A DNA stretch of 64,000 bases from CAIVVT01 sp963757265 (GCA_963757265.1 CAVWRA010000006.1:2232001-2296000), one strand, 5' to 3'. Positions 47,256-55,711 are shown, counted from the first letter of the stretch. Notes: generated from the sequence alone by a model not told the origin. Numbers and translations are program-made.

Positions 47256-48317
47256 TTAAGTTCTGAACTCGTGCGCCGTCTGGATCGCCATCCGCAGGTT
47301 CTCCAGCGGCGTCTTCGGACTGACCGTGCAGTCGGCGCCCAGGATCACATTGGCCGGGGCCTCCCGCAGCACGCTCAGCGCCGCCTTCCTCACCTCTTCC
47401 GGACTGCCCGTGCTGATCACGCCGAGCCGGTCCAGCCCGCCCATCACCGGCCGCTGGAAGATCTGCGCCGCCTGCCGCAGCGTCAGCTTCTGGCCGTCGG
47501 CCGCCAGCGGCACGTTGACCACCCGTCCCGGGTAGTCCCTGAATCGCGGCTGGAAATCGTCGTAAGTTCCGTCGAAGTCGCACACGTGCATGATGTTGTA
47601 CCGAACCAGCTGCGACACTTCCTTGTACAGCAGCATGTCGTAGTTCTTGATGGTCCGGTTGAACAACGCGCGATCCGCGATCCGGTTCGTTTCGCCGCCC
47701 TGCGTGCACATGTAGAACCCGTCCACGCCCGCCCGCGCGGCCGCCTGCACGAAGTTCATCAGCGAGAGCGAAATGTTCTCCAACCCCCGGCACACCGCTT
47801 CGGGATCCTGCTTGACATGCTCCACTAGCACTTCCCACCCGACGGCCTGCTTCGCCAGTTGGTAATGCGAATACAGCGTCTGGATGATCAGCGCCTCCGG
47901 CTTGGCTTCCTTGATCAGGTTTTTCAGCAGGTACAGCGCCGGCTCAAACCACTGCTCCGGGAGGATGGGCATCTTCGACCAATCCCCGGGCGTCTTGATT
48001 TGATCGTTGTGCGGCAGGGCCACCTCATCGAACTGGATCTTGACGAAATCCATGCCAGTGGCGCGGAAGTAGTCCAGATGCGCCTTGACCGCCGCATCGC
48101 CTCGCACTCCGAAATGCATGAAGAAGCCCGCCGGAACGTAGCCCGGCCTGGCGGACATGTCCAGAACGTCTGCCATCAGGTCGCGCTTCGACTTGCCCGC
48201 GCCCCGTGACAGGCTCCGCGCGGGCGCGGCCGCGGCCATTGCCTCCGCCGCCGCCACCGCCCCCGCCGCCGCTAATGATGCCCTCTGGATGAAAGATCTT
48301 CTCGTATCTGTTGTCAT
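47256..48317 (-). CDS. Uroporphyrinogen decarboxylase-fold protein with Tat signal
   Basis: 353 residues from the ATG at 48317, preceded by GAGGGGGG. A twin-arginine signal (TRRSFIQRASLAAAGAVAAA) leads a UroD/MtbA-type TIM barrel: 'MDFVKIQFDEVALPHND', 'GVDGFYMCTQGGETN', 'IMHVCDFDGTYDDF', 'GADCTVSPKTPLENLR'. True HemE is cytoplasmic and lacks a Tat signal, so this is a paralogue. Members act on corrinoids, methyl groups or unknown substrates. It is paired with an aldose epimerase, which suggests carbohydrate or secondary metabolism. Function unknown. Confidence 0.7.
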   Translation of the reverse strand: MTTDTRRSFIQRASLAAAGAVAAAEAMAAAAPARSLSRGAGKSKRDLMADVLDMSARPGYVPAGFFMHFGVRGDAAVKAHLDYFRATGMDFVKIQFDEVALPHNDQIKTPGDWSKMPILPEQWFEPALYLLKNLIKEAKPEALIIQTLYSHYQLAKQAVGWEVLVEHVKQDPEAVCRGLENISLSLMNFVQAAARAGVDGFYMCTQGGETNRIADRALFNRTIKNYDMLLYKEVSQLVRYNIMHVCDFDGTYDDFQPRFRDYPGRVVNVPLAADGQKLTLRQAAQIFQRPVMGGLDRLGVISTGSPEEVRKAALSVLREAPANVILGADCTVSPKTPLENLRMAIQTAHEFRT

Positions 48318-48456
48318 CGTTTCCCCCCTCGAGACGGCGCTCCGTCTCTCCCGCTGCTCTGACCCGTTTCTCGCGCCCAGTTCGCTTGCGAGTATATCTC
48401 CGCCCCTGTCGTCCTGCGGCCCGCACGCTCGTGCCAATCCCGCGCCAGCCCTGGCG

Positions 48457-49305
48457 CTAACCGGCGCCCGTCCGGCGCACTTCCGCCGCGAACTCCGCGC
48501 CTTGTCGGAACGCCTCTTCCAGTTCCCCTGCCTTCAGCAGCCTCTGCGTTGTTCCCAATTCCTCTTGGAACTCGCCCAGCGCCTCGGCGATATAGTCGCC
48601 ATTGGTCGCCACGATGTCCTTCCAGATCGGCCACGCGCTCAGCGCCAGCCGCGTCATGTCCGTCAGCCCCGGACCCGCCGCGCCGGCCACCGCCGCGCGA
48701 TCCGCCCTCGCCCCCAGCCCGCGCGCCAGCGTCGTCGCCAGCATCTGCGGCAGATGCGACGAGCGCGCCACCCGCCGGTCGTGTTCCCCGGGCGAGCAGA
48801 CCTTCACCTGCGCCCCGATCCGCTCCAGCCACGTCAGAAACTCCCGCGCCTGCGGCTTTTCCAGCTCCTCCGCGCCTCGCGGCGTCACCAGCCACGGCCG
48901 CCCGCGATACAGCTCCGCCTCCGCCACTTCCACGCCCCGGCTCTCCTTGCCGGCCATCGGATGCCCGCCCAGAAAGGCGCTGCCCAGCGCTTGCGTTCCG
49001 CACTCGACAATGCACCGCTTGGTGCTGCCGGCGTCCGTCACCAGCGCCCCCGGCTTCAGCTTTCCGCCGAGCTTCGGCAGCGTCTCGAGAATCACGGAAA
49101 TCGGCTGCGCCAGCAATACGAGATCGGCTTCCGCCGCCGCCTGCTCCAGGCTGACGCCCTCATCGATCGCGCCCCGCGCGACCGCTTTCCCGATCGTCCC
49201 CGCCGAACTCACGCCCACGATCCTTCCGCCGAATCCGGCCGCCCTCAGCGCCAGCCCGAACGACCCGCCGATCAATCCCACCCCGGCGATGGCAACCGTC
49301 TTCAT
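48457..49305 (-). CDS. tyrA: Prephenate dehydrogenase (TyrA)
   Basis: 282 residues. NAD(P)-dependent oxidative decarboxylation of prephenate (or arogenate) toward tyrosine. The Rossmann motif is GVGLIGGSFGLALR, followed by 'TDAGSTKR', 'LGGHPMAGKESRGVE' with the catalytic His, and 'EHDRRVARSSHLPQML'. The usual SHLPH is SHLPQ here. No ACT domain, so tyrosine feedback is not obvious. Thirteen bases after the DAHP-synthase-like gene, last of the trpA-aroQ-aroF-tyrA unit. Confidence 0.9.
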   Translation of the reverse strand: MKTVAIAGVGLIGGSFGLALRAAGFGGRIVGVSSAGTIGKAVARGAIDEGVSLEQAAAEADLVLLAQPISVILETLPKLGGKLKPGALVTDAGSTKRCIVECGTQALGSAFLGGHPMAGKESRGVEVAEAELYRGRPWLVTPRGAEELEKPQAREFLTWLERIGAQVKVCSPGEHDRRVARSSHLPQMLATTLARGLGARADRAAVAGAAGPGLTDMTRLALSAWPIWKDIVATNGDYIAEALGEFQEELGTTQRLLKAGELEEAFRQGAEFAAEVRRTGAG

Positions 49306-49318
49306 GCCTCTCCCACCG

Positions 49319-50332
49319 TCAAACGCTCCGCCCCACCGCCTCCGCGATCCTTCTCAACTGCGTCATCAACTCCTCGAACTGCGCCGGGTTCAGCGCGTGC
49401 GCGCCCTCGCCCAGCACGCCGTCCGGATCCTGTTGCACATCCACCAGCAGCCCGTCCGCGCCCGCCGCCACCGCCGCCCGCGCCATCGGCGCCACCTTGT
49501 CCCGCCGCCCCGTCCCTTGCGATGGATCCACCACGATCGGCAGATGCGACAGCTTCTTGACCGTCGGAATCGCCGTCAGGTCCAGCGTGTTGTGCGCCGG
49601 CGGCTCGAAGCTCCGGATCCCGCGCTCGCACAGGATCACGCTGTAGTTTCCGCCCGTCAGGATGTGCTCCGCCGCGCTCAGCCACTCCTCCACCGTCGCC
49701 GCCGGCCCGCGTTTCAGCAGCACCGGCCGCTCGCGCCGGCCCAGCGCGCTCAGCAGCGGATAATTCTGCATGTTGCGCGACCCCACCAGCAGTAGGTCCA
49801 CGTATTGTTCCATCATCGGCGCCTGCGCCGCATCCACAATCTCGCTGACCACCTGCAGCCCGTTCCGCTCCGCCGCCCGCCGCAGCAGCTTGAGCGACTC
49901 CTCGCTCAACCCCTGAAACACGTACGGCGACATCCGCTGCTTGAACGCCCCGGCCCGCAGAAACGTCGCCCCGGCCGCGGCCAGCGCCTCCGCCGCGCGT
50001 TCGATCTGCTCCTCGCTCTCGACGCTCGCCGGTCCGGCCAGAACAACGACGCGCGGGCCGCCGACTGAGGTCCGGCCGAATTCAATCACCGTGTCCTCGG
50101 CGCGGAACGCCCGGCTGGCCAGCTTGTACGGCGCGATCACGCGGTGGCATTCCTTCACCCCCGGCAGCACCTCGAACTCCGCCGGATCGTAATCTTCGTT
50201 CGGCCCCACCGCGCCCAGCACCGTGTGCACGGCGCCCGTGGAACGGTGCACGGAGAAACCGAGATCCACCAGTTTTTCGATGATGCCTTCCACCTGTGCC
50301 TCGGTGGCGCCCCGTTCCATGATGATGATCAC
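49319..50332 (-). CDS. DAHP synthase-like protein (type I-beta) lacking the usual metal ligands
   Basis: 337 residues from the GTG at 50332, in a GTGA overlap with the chorismate mutase stop (an ATG at 50320 is an alternative). It has the N-terminal ferredoxin-like regulatory domain (1-70) and KDO8P/DAHP-synthase barrel of the Thermotoga-type enzyme, at the same length. Active-site positions are changed. 'AGPCSVE' reads AGPASVE (A102), the metal His in 'DPSHGTG' is Gln (Q272), the ligands Glu298 and Asp309 read D298 and E309, and KPR reads KQR (131-133). Phosphate-binding KRG, SRN and ERGIR motifs persist. It may be an inactive regulatory paralogue of chorismate mutase, or keep weak activity. 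The fold is certain, catalysis doubtful. Confidence 0.85.
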   Translation of the reverse strand: MIIIMERGATEAQVEGIIEKLVDLGFSVHRSTGAVHTVLGAVGPNEDYDPAEFEVLPGVKECHRVIAPYKLASRAFRAEDTVIEFGRTSVGGPRVVVLAGPASVESEEQIERAAEALAAAGATFLRAGAFKQRMSPYVFQGLSEESLKLLRRAAERNGLQVVSEIVDAAQAPMMEQYVDLLLVGSRNMQNYPLLSALGRRERPVLLKRGPAATVEEWLSAAEHILTGGNYSVILCERGIRSFEPPAHNTLDLTAIPTVKKLSHLPIVVDPSQGTGRRDKVAPMARAAVAAGADGLLVDVQQDPDGVLGEGAHALNPAQFEELMTQLRRIAEAVGRSV

Positions 50333-50682
50333 CGCTTCTCTCCTTCGCCCTCGCGCCCGCGGCCTGGGCTTGAGTTGCGGGCCTGCGCTTGCGCCCGCCG
50401 CATGCGCTCCCGCTGCAGCGAGCGCATCTCGTCGATGATGCGCTCGTACAGCCGCCGCACGGCGTCGTCCGGCAGCGGCCCGCGGTTGTGCTCCAGCACG
50501 TTCTGGAACACCAGTTCCTCGCGCTTCGGCTCGTAGATCGGAAGCGAAGCCACGCGCTTGATGTCCCCGATCTCCTCCACCACCTTTGCGCGCTCGCTGA
50601 ACAGCTCCAGCAGCCTCAGGTCCAGCTCGTCGATGTCCGCCCGCAGCTCCTCCAGTGCCGCCTGGCCTTCGTCCGGAGTCAC
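50329..50682 (-). CDS. aroQ: Chorismate mutase, AroQ class
   Basis: 117 residues from a GTG at 50682, overlapping the trpA stop as GTGA. The all-helical AroQ pattern is complete: 'LEELRADIDELDLRLLELFSERA' with the first Arg, 'IGDIKRVASLPIYEPKREE' with Lys and Arg, then 'IIDEMRSLQ'. It converts chorismate to prephenate for Phe and Tyr. The C-terminal 25 residues are Arg/Gln/Gly-rich and unusual. The next gene, a DAHP synthase relative, is translationally coupled, the classic partner in DAHPS-chorismate mutase complexes. Confidence 0.9.
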   Translation of the reverse strand: MTPDEGQAALEELRADIDELDLRLLELFSERAKVVEEIGDIKRVASLPIYEPKREELVFQNVLEHNRGPLPDDAVRRLYERIIDEMRSLQRERMRRAQAQARNSSPGRGREGEGEKR

Positions 50683-51512
50683 TGCCCGCGCTCCTGCTCG
50701 CCCGCCGAAGCAATGCGAAGGCGGGTCATTTCGGCCAGGTACTTCTCCAGGCGCTCTTCGAGATCCGCGTCAGGGGCGTCCGCATCGACAATCCGCATGA
50801 TCGCGCTGCCCACCACCGCCCCGTCGGCGTATTCGCCCAGCGCCTCCACGTGCGCCCGCGTCGACACGCCAAACCCCACCGCCAGCGGCTTCTCGGTCAA
50901 CCCGCGCAGCTTGCGGCACAGCCCCTCCACCCCCGCCTCGAGAGTCGCCCGCTCGCCCGTCACGCCCGTCCGCGAGACCACGTACACGAACCCGCTCGAA
51001 TACTCCGCCACGAGCTTCAGCCGCCGCTCCGTGCTCGTCGGCGCCGCCAGGAAGATCGTGTCCAGGCCCTGCGCCCGCAGTTGCGCCACCGGCCCCGCGG
51101 CCTCTTCGACGCTCAGGTCCGTCAGCAGCACGCCGTCCACCCCGCTCGCGCGCGCGTCGGCGGCGAGCCGCTCGAAGCGGTAACTCAGCAGCGGATTCAG
51201 GTAGCTGAACAGCACCATCGGCATCTCGCTTTCGCGCCGGATCTCGCGCGCAATCTCGAGCACCGCCCCGACGTCGGTCCCTGCCTCCAGCGCCCGCTGC
51301 GAGGCCTGCTGGATCACCGGCCCGTCGGCAATCGGATCGGAAAAAGGAACCCCCAGCTCCAGCACGTCCGCCCCTCCGCGCTCCAGCGCGGCCGCCAGCG
51401 CCGGCGTGCGCCCGGGCTCCGGATCGCCCGCCATCAGATACGCCACCAGCGCCGGCCGGCCAGCTTCCTTGCAAGCCGCAAACCGCCACGCGATCCGTCC
51501 ACTCGATTCCAT
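50679..51512 (-). CDS. trpA: Tryptophan synthase alpha subunit
   Basis: 277 residues from the ATG at 51512 with GGTGAG upstream. It cleaves indole-3-glycerol phosphate to indole, which is channelled to TrpB. The catalytic Glu and Asp are in 'DVLELGVPFSDPIADGPVIQ'; 'YLNPLLSYRFE' and 'GFGVSTRAHV' are typical. It normally lies next to trpB, but here trpB is 4.6 kb upstream past accessory genes. It is followed by aroQ with a four-base overlap. Confidence 0.93.
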   Translation of the reverse strand: MESSGRIAWRFAACKEAGRPALVAYLMAGDPEPGRTPALAAALERGGADVLELGVPFSDPIADGPVIQQASQRALEAGTDVGAVLEIAREIRRESEMPMVLFSYLNPLLSYRFERLAADARASGVDGVLLTDLSVEEAAGPVAQLRAQGLDTIFLAAPTSTERRLKLVAEYSSGFVYVVSRTGVTGERATLEAGVEGLCRKLRGLTEKPLAVGFGVSTRAHVEALGEYADGAVVGSAIMRIVDADAPDADLEERLEKYLAEMTRLRIASAGEQERGQ

Positions 51513-51723
51513 CGTTCTCACCAACTTAACATCTACGCCGCATCTCCTTCGAACCGCGGCCCTGCGTCCGCCGTCCGTGAGCGCCCGCCTTCACCTGCAA
51601 CCGCGCTTCGGCGCGAGTAACGCCGGACTGTGCACAACAAGGAGACCCCAGGCGCCTAGGCTCGCAGAATGGCTTGAAAGGCACCGGTCGCTCACCACGA
51701 CTTTCGACGAAGCGATTGTGTTG

Positions 51724-51950
51724 TTTCAGAGCCGCGACCGTAAGGGAGCCGGTTGCCTTGTTTCAGAGCCGCTCGCCGTAAGTGAGCCGGCCGCTTCGTT
51801 TCAGAGCCGCTCGCCGTAAGGGAGCCGGTTGCCTTGTTTCAGAGCCGCTCGCCGTAAGGGAGCCGGCCGCTTCGTTTCAGAGCCGCTCGCCGTAATGGAG
51901 CCGGCCGCTTCGTTTCAGAGCCGCTCGCCGTAAGGGAGTCGGCCCGTCCC
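51724..51950 (+). repeat. Six-unit tandem REP array
   Basis: Units begin TTTCAGAGCCGCTCGCCGTA at 51724, 51761, 51799, 51837, 51875 and 51913, a period of 37-38 bp. The first unit has the dispersed GCCGCGACCG form. Unit ends alternate between GGTTGCCTTG and GGCCGCTTCG. The units abut without spacers, so it is not a CRISPR. Each unit can form a short imperfect hairpin (CTC with GAG). It lies in the 51513-52130 gap upstream of trpA, which otherwise holds nothing I can name. Confidence 0.85.
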
Positions 51951-52130
51951 CGGCGCCATAGACAACTCTCCACGGAGCGCCATGATCCCGTCTCCGCAAC
52001 CGCCGCATTCCACCCCGCGCGTCGCCTCCGACACCCGTTGGAACAGGTCCTGCGCCGGCCTTGAGAATCGCCCATGTGCCAGGTCAGACTGTTCCGTCTT
52101 CCGTCTTCGTTTTCCTTGTTAAAATTAGCT

Positions 52131-52529
52131 ATGTCCTCAAACCGCTCCCGTCTCAACATCGCCTTGTGGGCCGTCCAGGTGCTGCTGGCAGCGCTCTATC
52201 TGTTTGCAGGTAGCGCGAAGCTGATGATGCCGGCGGCCCAACTACAAGCGCAGATCAGCTTGCCGGTAGGGTTTCTGCGCTTCATCGGCGTGGCTGAGGT
52301 GCTGGGAGGGTTGGGCCTGGTATTGCCGGGATGGCTGCACATTCGAGTCGGTCTCACGCCGCTGGCCGCGGCGTGTCTGGTGCCCATCATGATCGGGGCC
52401 ACGGTGACCACGGTACAGTCCAAGGGTTTCTTCCCGGCACTGTTCCCGCTATTGGTCGGGCTGCTGGTCCTGTGGATCGCCTACGCCCGCTGGCATCTCG
52501 CGCCGTTACGCGGGCGTGATTCGGAGTAG
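52131..52529 (+). CDS. DoxX-family small membrane protein
   Basis: 132 residues from the ATG at 52131. Four membrane helices: 'LNIALWAVQVLLAALYLFAG', 'VAEVLGGLGLVLPGWLHI', 'LTPLAAACLVPIMIGATVTT' and 'FPALFPLLVGLLVLWIAYAR'. The 'LAALYLFAGSAKLM' start matches the DoxX-like family, small quinone- or thiol-related membrane proteins of mostly unknown role. First gene of the accessory segment between trpA and trpB. Confidence 0.8.
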   Translation: MSSNRSRLNIALWAVQVLLAALYLFAGSAKLMMPAAQLQAQISLPVGFLRFIGVAEVLGGLGLVLPGWLHIRVGLTPLAAACLVPIMIGATVTTVQSKGFFPALFPLLVGLLVLWIAYARWHLAPLRGRDSE

Positions 52530-52903
52530 AGAGCCGGCTCCGGCGAAGGGGCGAAGCCGACAGCCGGCCCGTCCCACCGGCCTCTTCCCGAAAAGATGCC
52601 TTCCCGCCGCCGCGCTCCCGCGCCCACAATCGCCCCATCCCGGCGCGCCGCCCCGCATCTGACATTTGTCGGAACACGTGCTGCGCCAGGCGTACGAAGA
52701 GGATCCGCAGGCAGACCGAGAGGCCCCGCAATTCCCCTGCGAAGAAGGCCGGAAGGCGCTCAGTCCGTTAGACAGGCGTCTCACGCACAGCTGATGAGAC
52801 TCTGACATCACGCGAGCGATTTCCAACGACGCTATCCGCGGCTAGCGCCCTGGACCGCTGGCGGCATAATGTGACGCGAGATAAGCTTTGACACGGAGGC
52901 CAA
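52530..52903. other. Non-coding gap
   Basis: 374 bp between the DoxX gene and the PD-(D/E)XK cassette. It is GC-rich, with no convincing reading frame, repeat or RNA. The last 30 bases carry the GGAGG ribosome-binding site of the next gene. Confidence 0.35.
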
Positions 52904-53245
52904 ATGGCTAATGAACCGCTTCGCGACGTATCCATTCAGTTCCTGGCGCCGGACAAAAAGGCGCTCAACGTGCAGGCGACGGTGATCCGGCGACAGGATG
53001 AAATGGTAATTAGCATCCCCGAGCAAGAATCCTCCGGTCCGTACTTGGTTTGCGGGAAGAAAGCGGACTATTTCTTTGCAGGAGTCGATTCCCTCGCTCA
53101 TGAAATCAAAGTGCATGTGGTAGCGCGATGGGCCCTGCTCGGTGATGTGTACGTCGGAATCTGGGTCGAGGAAGGCTGGGAGTACTTGTTCTCGTTCAGG
53201 ATGCCGAAGAAGGGCGAGAAGCGAACTGGACCGCCTCCCAACTAG
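52904..53245 (+). CDS. Hypothetical protein, first gene of the nuclease cassette
   Basis: 113 residues with GGAGG before the ATG. Mostly beta-strand by pattern ('VSIQFLAPDKKALNVQATVI', 'VHVVARWALLGDVYVGIWV'), ending in a short basic Pro-rich tail. No signal, no membrane segment, no family recognised. Codon and base use is less GC-rich than the surrounding core genes, as in the next two genes, which suggests the three arrived together. Forty-three bases separate it from the nuclease gene. Confidence 0.6.
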   Translation: MANEPLRDVSIQFLAPDKKALNVQATVIRRQDEMVISIPEQESSGPYLVCGKKADYFFAGVDSLAHEIKVHVVARWALLGDVYVGIWVEEGWEYLFSFRMPKKGEKRTGPPPN

Positions 53246-53288
53246 GAATGCGGGCGAACAGGGCCAGGATGGCAGCAACGGGCGTAGA

Positions 53289-54005
53289 ATGGCCTCGGGC
53301 GTTATGACGGCCCAACCACGAGTTGCCAGGTTCAAGGCATTCACGGCACGCGTTGACCGACTTGCTGCCGACTGGATCTTAGCCAAGCAGACAGGCGAGG
53401 TAGCGGCGGAAACGGACTTGGCCGCCTTCTGCGAGGGAGTCCAAACCCTTTATTCTGACATCGACTCAGGCACCAACTGGCTGGACACGGACTGGAACTA
53501 TCTCCAGATTTTGGGGCGACCACGCCTGGAAGACACCCATACAAATCTGATTGCCTGGCTTATGAGGCCCGCAGCCCAGCATGGTCTAGGGGACGCGTTC
53601 CTGAAAGCCTTTTTCGGGAAAGCACTCGGCATTCCCGCGCCCGCCGGCACCCTCAAATGCCGCGTGACTGTCAAGAAAAGAATAGACGGTGGCGAGGTGG
53701 ACATCGAGGTCAAGGGGCAACGGTGGTGGCTCATCGTGGAAAACAAGATCGATAGCGAGGAACATGAGGGTCAAACGGAGAAATACGCAACGTACTATGA
53801 ACGGTTCGCGAGGCTCGGGGAGAACCTCTTCCTCGTCTTCCTAAGCCCCGCACGAGTACCCCCAGAATCGCGCGACTTCACACCGATGACCTACCGTGAC
53901 CTGCGTGAGGCTTTGGAGTCTGCATGCGAATTGGTCCACCCGGCGCCGGAAGCGGAGCCGCTCGTACGGCATCTCGTTCAGAATATTCGTGACTTGGAGC
54001 GTTAG
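53289..54005 (+). CDS. PD-(D/E)XK nuclease-superfamily protein
   Basis: 238 residues from the ATG at 53289 (53304 also possible). The core motif is split in the usual way: an N-terminal 'EDTHTNLIAWLMRP' helix with the Glu, then 'GGEVDIEVKGQRWWLIVENKI' giving E/D-x-D and E-x-K. 'DSEEHEGQTEKYATYYERF' follows. This matches the PDDEXK_4 family, found in many defence-associated and orphan loci. The downstream 218-residue gene starts three bases after the stop. A nuclease acting with two unknown partners is inferred; the target is unknown. Confidence 0.75.
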   Translation: MASGVMTAQPRVARFKAFTARVDRLAADWILAKQTGEVAAETDLAAFCEGVQTLYSDIDSGTNWLDTDWNYLQILGRPRLEDTHTNLIAWLMRPAAQHGLGDAFLKAFFGKALGIPAPAGTLKCRVTVKKRIDGGEVDIEVKGQRWWLIVENKIDSEEHEGQTEKYATYYERFARLGENLFLVFLSPARVPPESRDFTPMTYRDLREALESACELVHPAPEAEPLVRHLVQNIRDLER

Positions 54006-54007
54006 CG

Positions 54008-54664
54008 ATGGAATCAAAGCAGACCACACTTCCGGGCCGCTTGGCGGTCGTTCTGAAGAATGTTCGCGCCGTGAGCGAAGTATACGACTATATCCATGGC
54101 GGCCTCATGGAAGAGGATCTGACCGGTGCCCGGGAAGCGCTGATCAGGCACCTCCCCGGGGCCCTTCAAATACCGAATGGGTGGCGGCGCCCGTATCTCG
54201 ACAATGGCATCTGGCTGCACCCAGATAAGAAATGGAATGTACCCAGTAAAGAACCCATTGCTATCGCGGTATTCCTTCCAAACCCAGTCGCTAAGCGTGA
54301 AGATGAGGATCCGGTTCCATCGGTTAACCTCTGGGTACCATCGTGGAAGCTCCGGGAGCAATTCACTGACTCGTTGAGACCGATTGTGCCGAGGGCTGAG
54401 GACTGGGTGTATATCCGGGATTGCGAGCCCGGTGAGGTCAATCCCGAGTGCCCCTTGGGCAAGTGGGTCCGATACGAGGACTATTCGGACCCGACCGGCT
54501 TTGACACGGCCAGGTTCTTCCAGGCGATCACAGGCGCCGTAAACGAACTCCTACAGCTTGAAACCGAAATTGACCGCCTGATTGAAAAGGCCAAAGCGAC
54601 CAGTGTCGCCGCCCCGCCTAGGCAAACCGGGGGCCAGACTCGCCGGAAACCTAAGCGACGGTAG
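54008..54664 (+). CDS. Hypothetical partner of the PD-(D/E)XK protein
   Basis: 218 residues, starting three bases after the nuclease stop. 'GWRRPYLDNGIWLHPDKKW' and 'VNLWVPSWKLREQFTDSLRP' suggest a compact alpha/beta domain. A helix follows ('LLQLETEIDRLIEKAKA') and a basic tail ends in RRKPKRR. No membrane segment or known motif. Tight coupling argues that it works with the nuclease, as a specificity, regulatory or immunity protein; I cannot choose between these. Confidence 0.65.
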   Translation: MESKQTTLPGRLAVVLKNVRAVSEVYDYIHGGLMEEDLTGAREALIRHLPGALQIPNGWRRPYLDNGIWLHPDKKWNVPSKEPIAIAVFLPNPVAKREDEDPVPSVNLWVPSWKLREQFTDSLRPIVPRAEDWVYIRDCEPGEVNPECPLGKWVRYEDYSDPTGFDTARFFQAITGAVNELLQLETEIDRLIEKAKATSVAAPPRQTGGQTRRKPKRR

Positions 54665-54674
54665 CCTTGGTCCA

Positions 54675-54834
54675 CTACCCGCGAGCGGGGTCGGCGCACC
54701 CCGGGGATATGGCGAGGGCCAGAAAATCGGAATCGGCAGTCACGATCGCAAACCCGTGGCCCGCGCATACTCCCAGATGCTTTCGTCCGCTGTGAAGCGC
54801 GCGAGACCGGTGTCGAAGATGGCGAAGGGGACAG
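54675..54834 (-). pseudogene. Remnant of a DUF5615 PIN-like toxin gene
   Basis: On the minus strand, 'IFDTGLARFTADESIWEYAR' is followed, after a one-base frame change near 54760, by 'GFAIVTADSDFLALAISPGC' and a stop at 54675. Together these resemble the C-terminal half of DUF5615 (Mut7-C-like) toxins, with the acidic 'VTxDSDF' motif. The N-terminal half is missing, so it is a decayed, truncated copy. It directly follows the nuclease cassette. Confidence 0.55.
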
Positions 54835-55053
54835 CCTGACCCCTCCCACTGAGGTTTTGCTGAAAAAGGCCCGTTCCCGCCGCCGCTGCAACGGCCGACC
54901 CCTGAGAATCGCCTGATGCGAGGACGTAAAGCGAGAGGCTTGAAGCGGCCCTGCCTGTCTTCCCGTAAAATAGACCAAATCACGTATGTGACGCGCCAGG
55001 CTGTCCCGTTTCCCCCGGTGGCGCCCGCCTGGCGCGCCGACACGAGGAGGTCA

Positions 55054-55539
55054 ATGATGATCGAGTTCCTGCGTCCGCTGTTCCGTCATCAGGAGTGGGC
55101 CGACGGCGAACTGCTAAATGCTATAAAGGCCTGTCCGGCCGCTGTCCAGGATGAAAGGCTGCGCAAAGCCCTGTTCCACATTGTGGTGGTCCAGCGGTAT
55201 TACCTGGCTCAGTGCACCGCAGGCGAGTTCGACCTGGCAAAGGAATTGAAAGCGCCCGAGTCCTGGACCGGCCTCGACGATCTGTTTCACACTACCCACG
55301 ATGCCGAACGCGCGTTTGTTGCCTCTATCTCCCCAGCCGAACTCGGGCGGGTGCTGGAACTGCCGCACTTAAAAGGCCTCCGCCTGACCGTGGCCCAGGC
55401 GATGACCCAGGTAGTCATGCACAGCCAGCACCATCGCGGCCAATGCGCCATGCGCTTGCGCGATCTGGGCGGCGTTCCGCCAACGCTCGACTATATCCTG
55501 TGGCTCCGCGACGGGCCGCCCTCCGCCGCCTCTGTTTGA
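55054..55539 (+). CDS. DinB-family protein
   Basis: 161 residues from the ATG at 55054 with GAGGAGG four bases upstream. A four-helix DinB/YfiT-like fold: 'LRPLFRHQEWADGELLNAIK', 'ALFHIVVVQRYYLAQCT', and 'MTQVVMHSQHHRGQCAMRLR' holding the histidine metal ligands. Members are metal-dependent transferases or stress proteins of mostly unknown substrate, for example bacillithiol transferases. Last complete gene of the segment splitting trpA from trpB. Confidence 0.85.
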   Translation: MMIEFLRPLFRHQEWADGELLNAIKACPAAVQDERLRKALFHIVVVQRYYLAQCTAGEFDLAKELKAPESWTGLDDLFHTTHDAERAFVASISPAELGRVLELPHLKGLRLTVAQAMTQVVMHSQHHRGQCAMRLRDLGGVPPTLDYILWLRDGPPSAASV

Positions 55540-55711
55540 CCTCAAAGCGGGCTGGCGGCTTGCAGCCGGCCATCGGTCCCGGAAGGTCGATCCAGCAGTT
55601 TTCGCAGCTCACCCGTCCCGTTGTTCATCCGGCGGACCTCTCGTTCGACCGCCGCGCCTGGCGCGCGGGCGTCGCTCCGGGCGGCGGAGCGGCTTTGACG
55701 GCCGGCGGCTG

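Noticed and set aside
51724..51950. Possible CRISPR array
   Set aside because: Units are contiguous, 37-38 bp apart, with no unique spacers and no cas genes nearby.
54851..54867. Possible end of a family B MITE (TTTTGCTGAAAAAGG)
   Set aside because: Only about ten bases match the B terminus and no partner end is found within several hundred bases.
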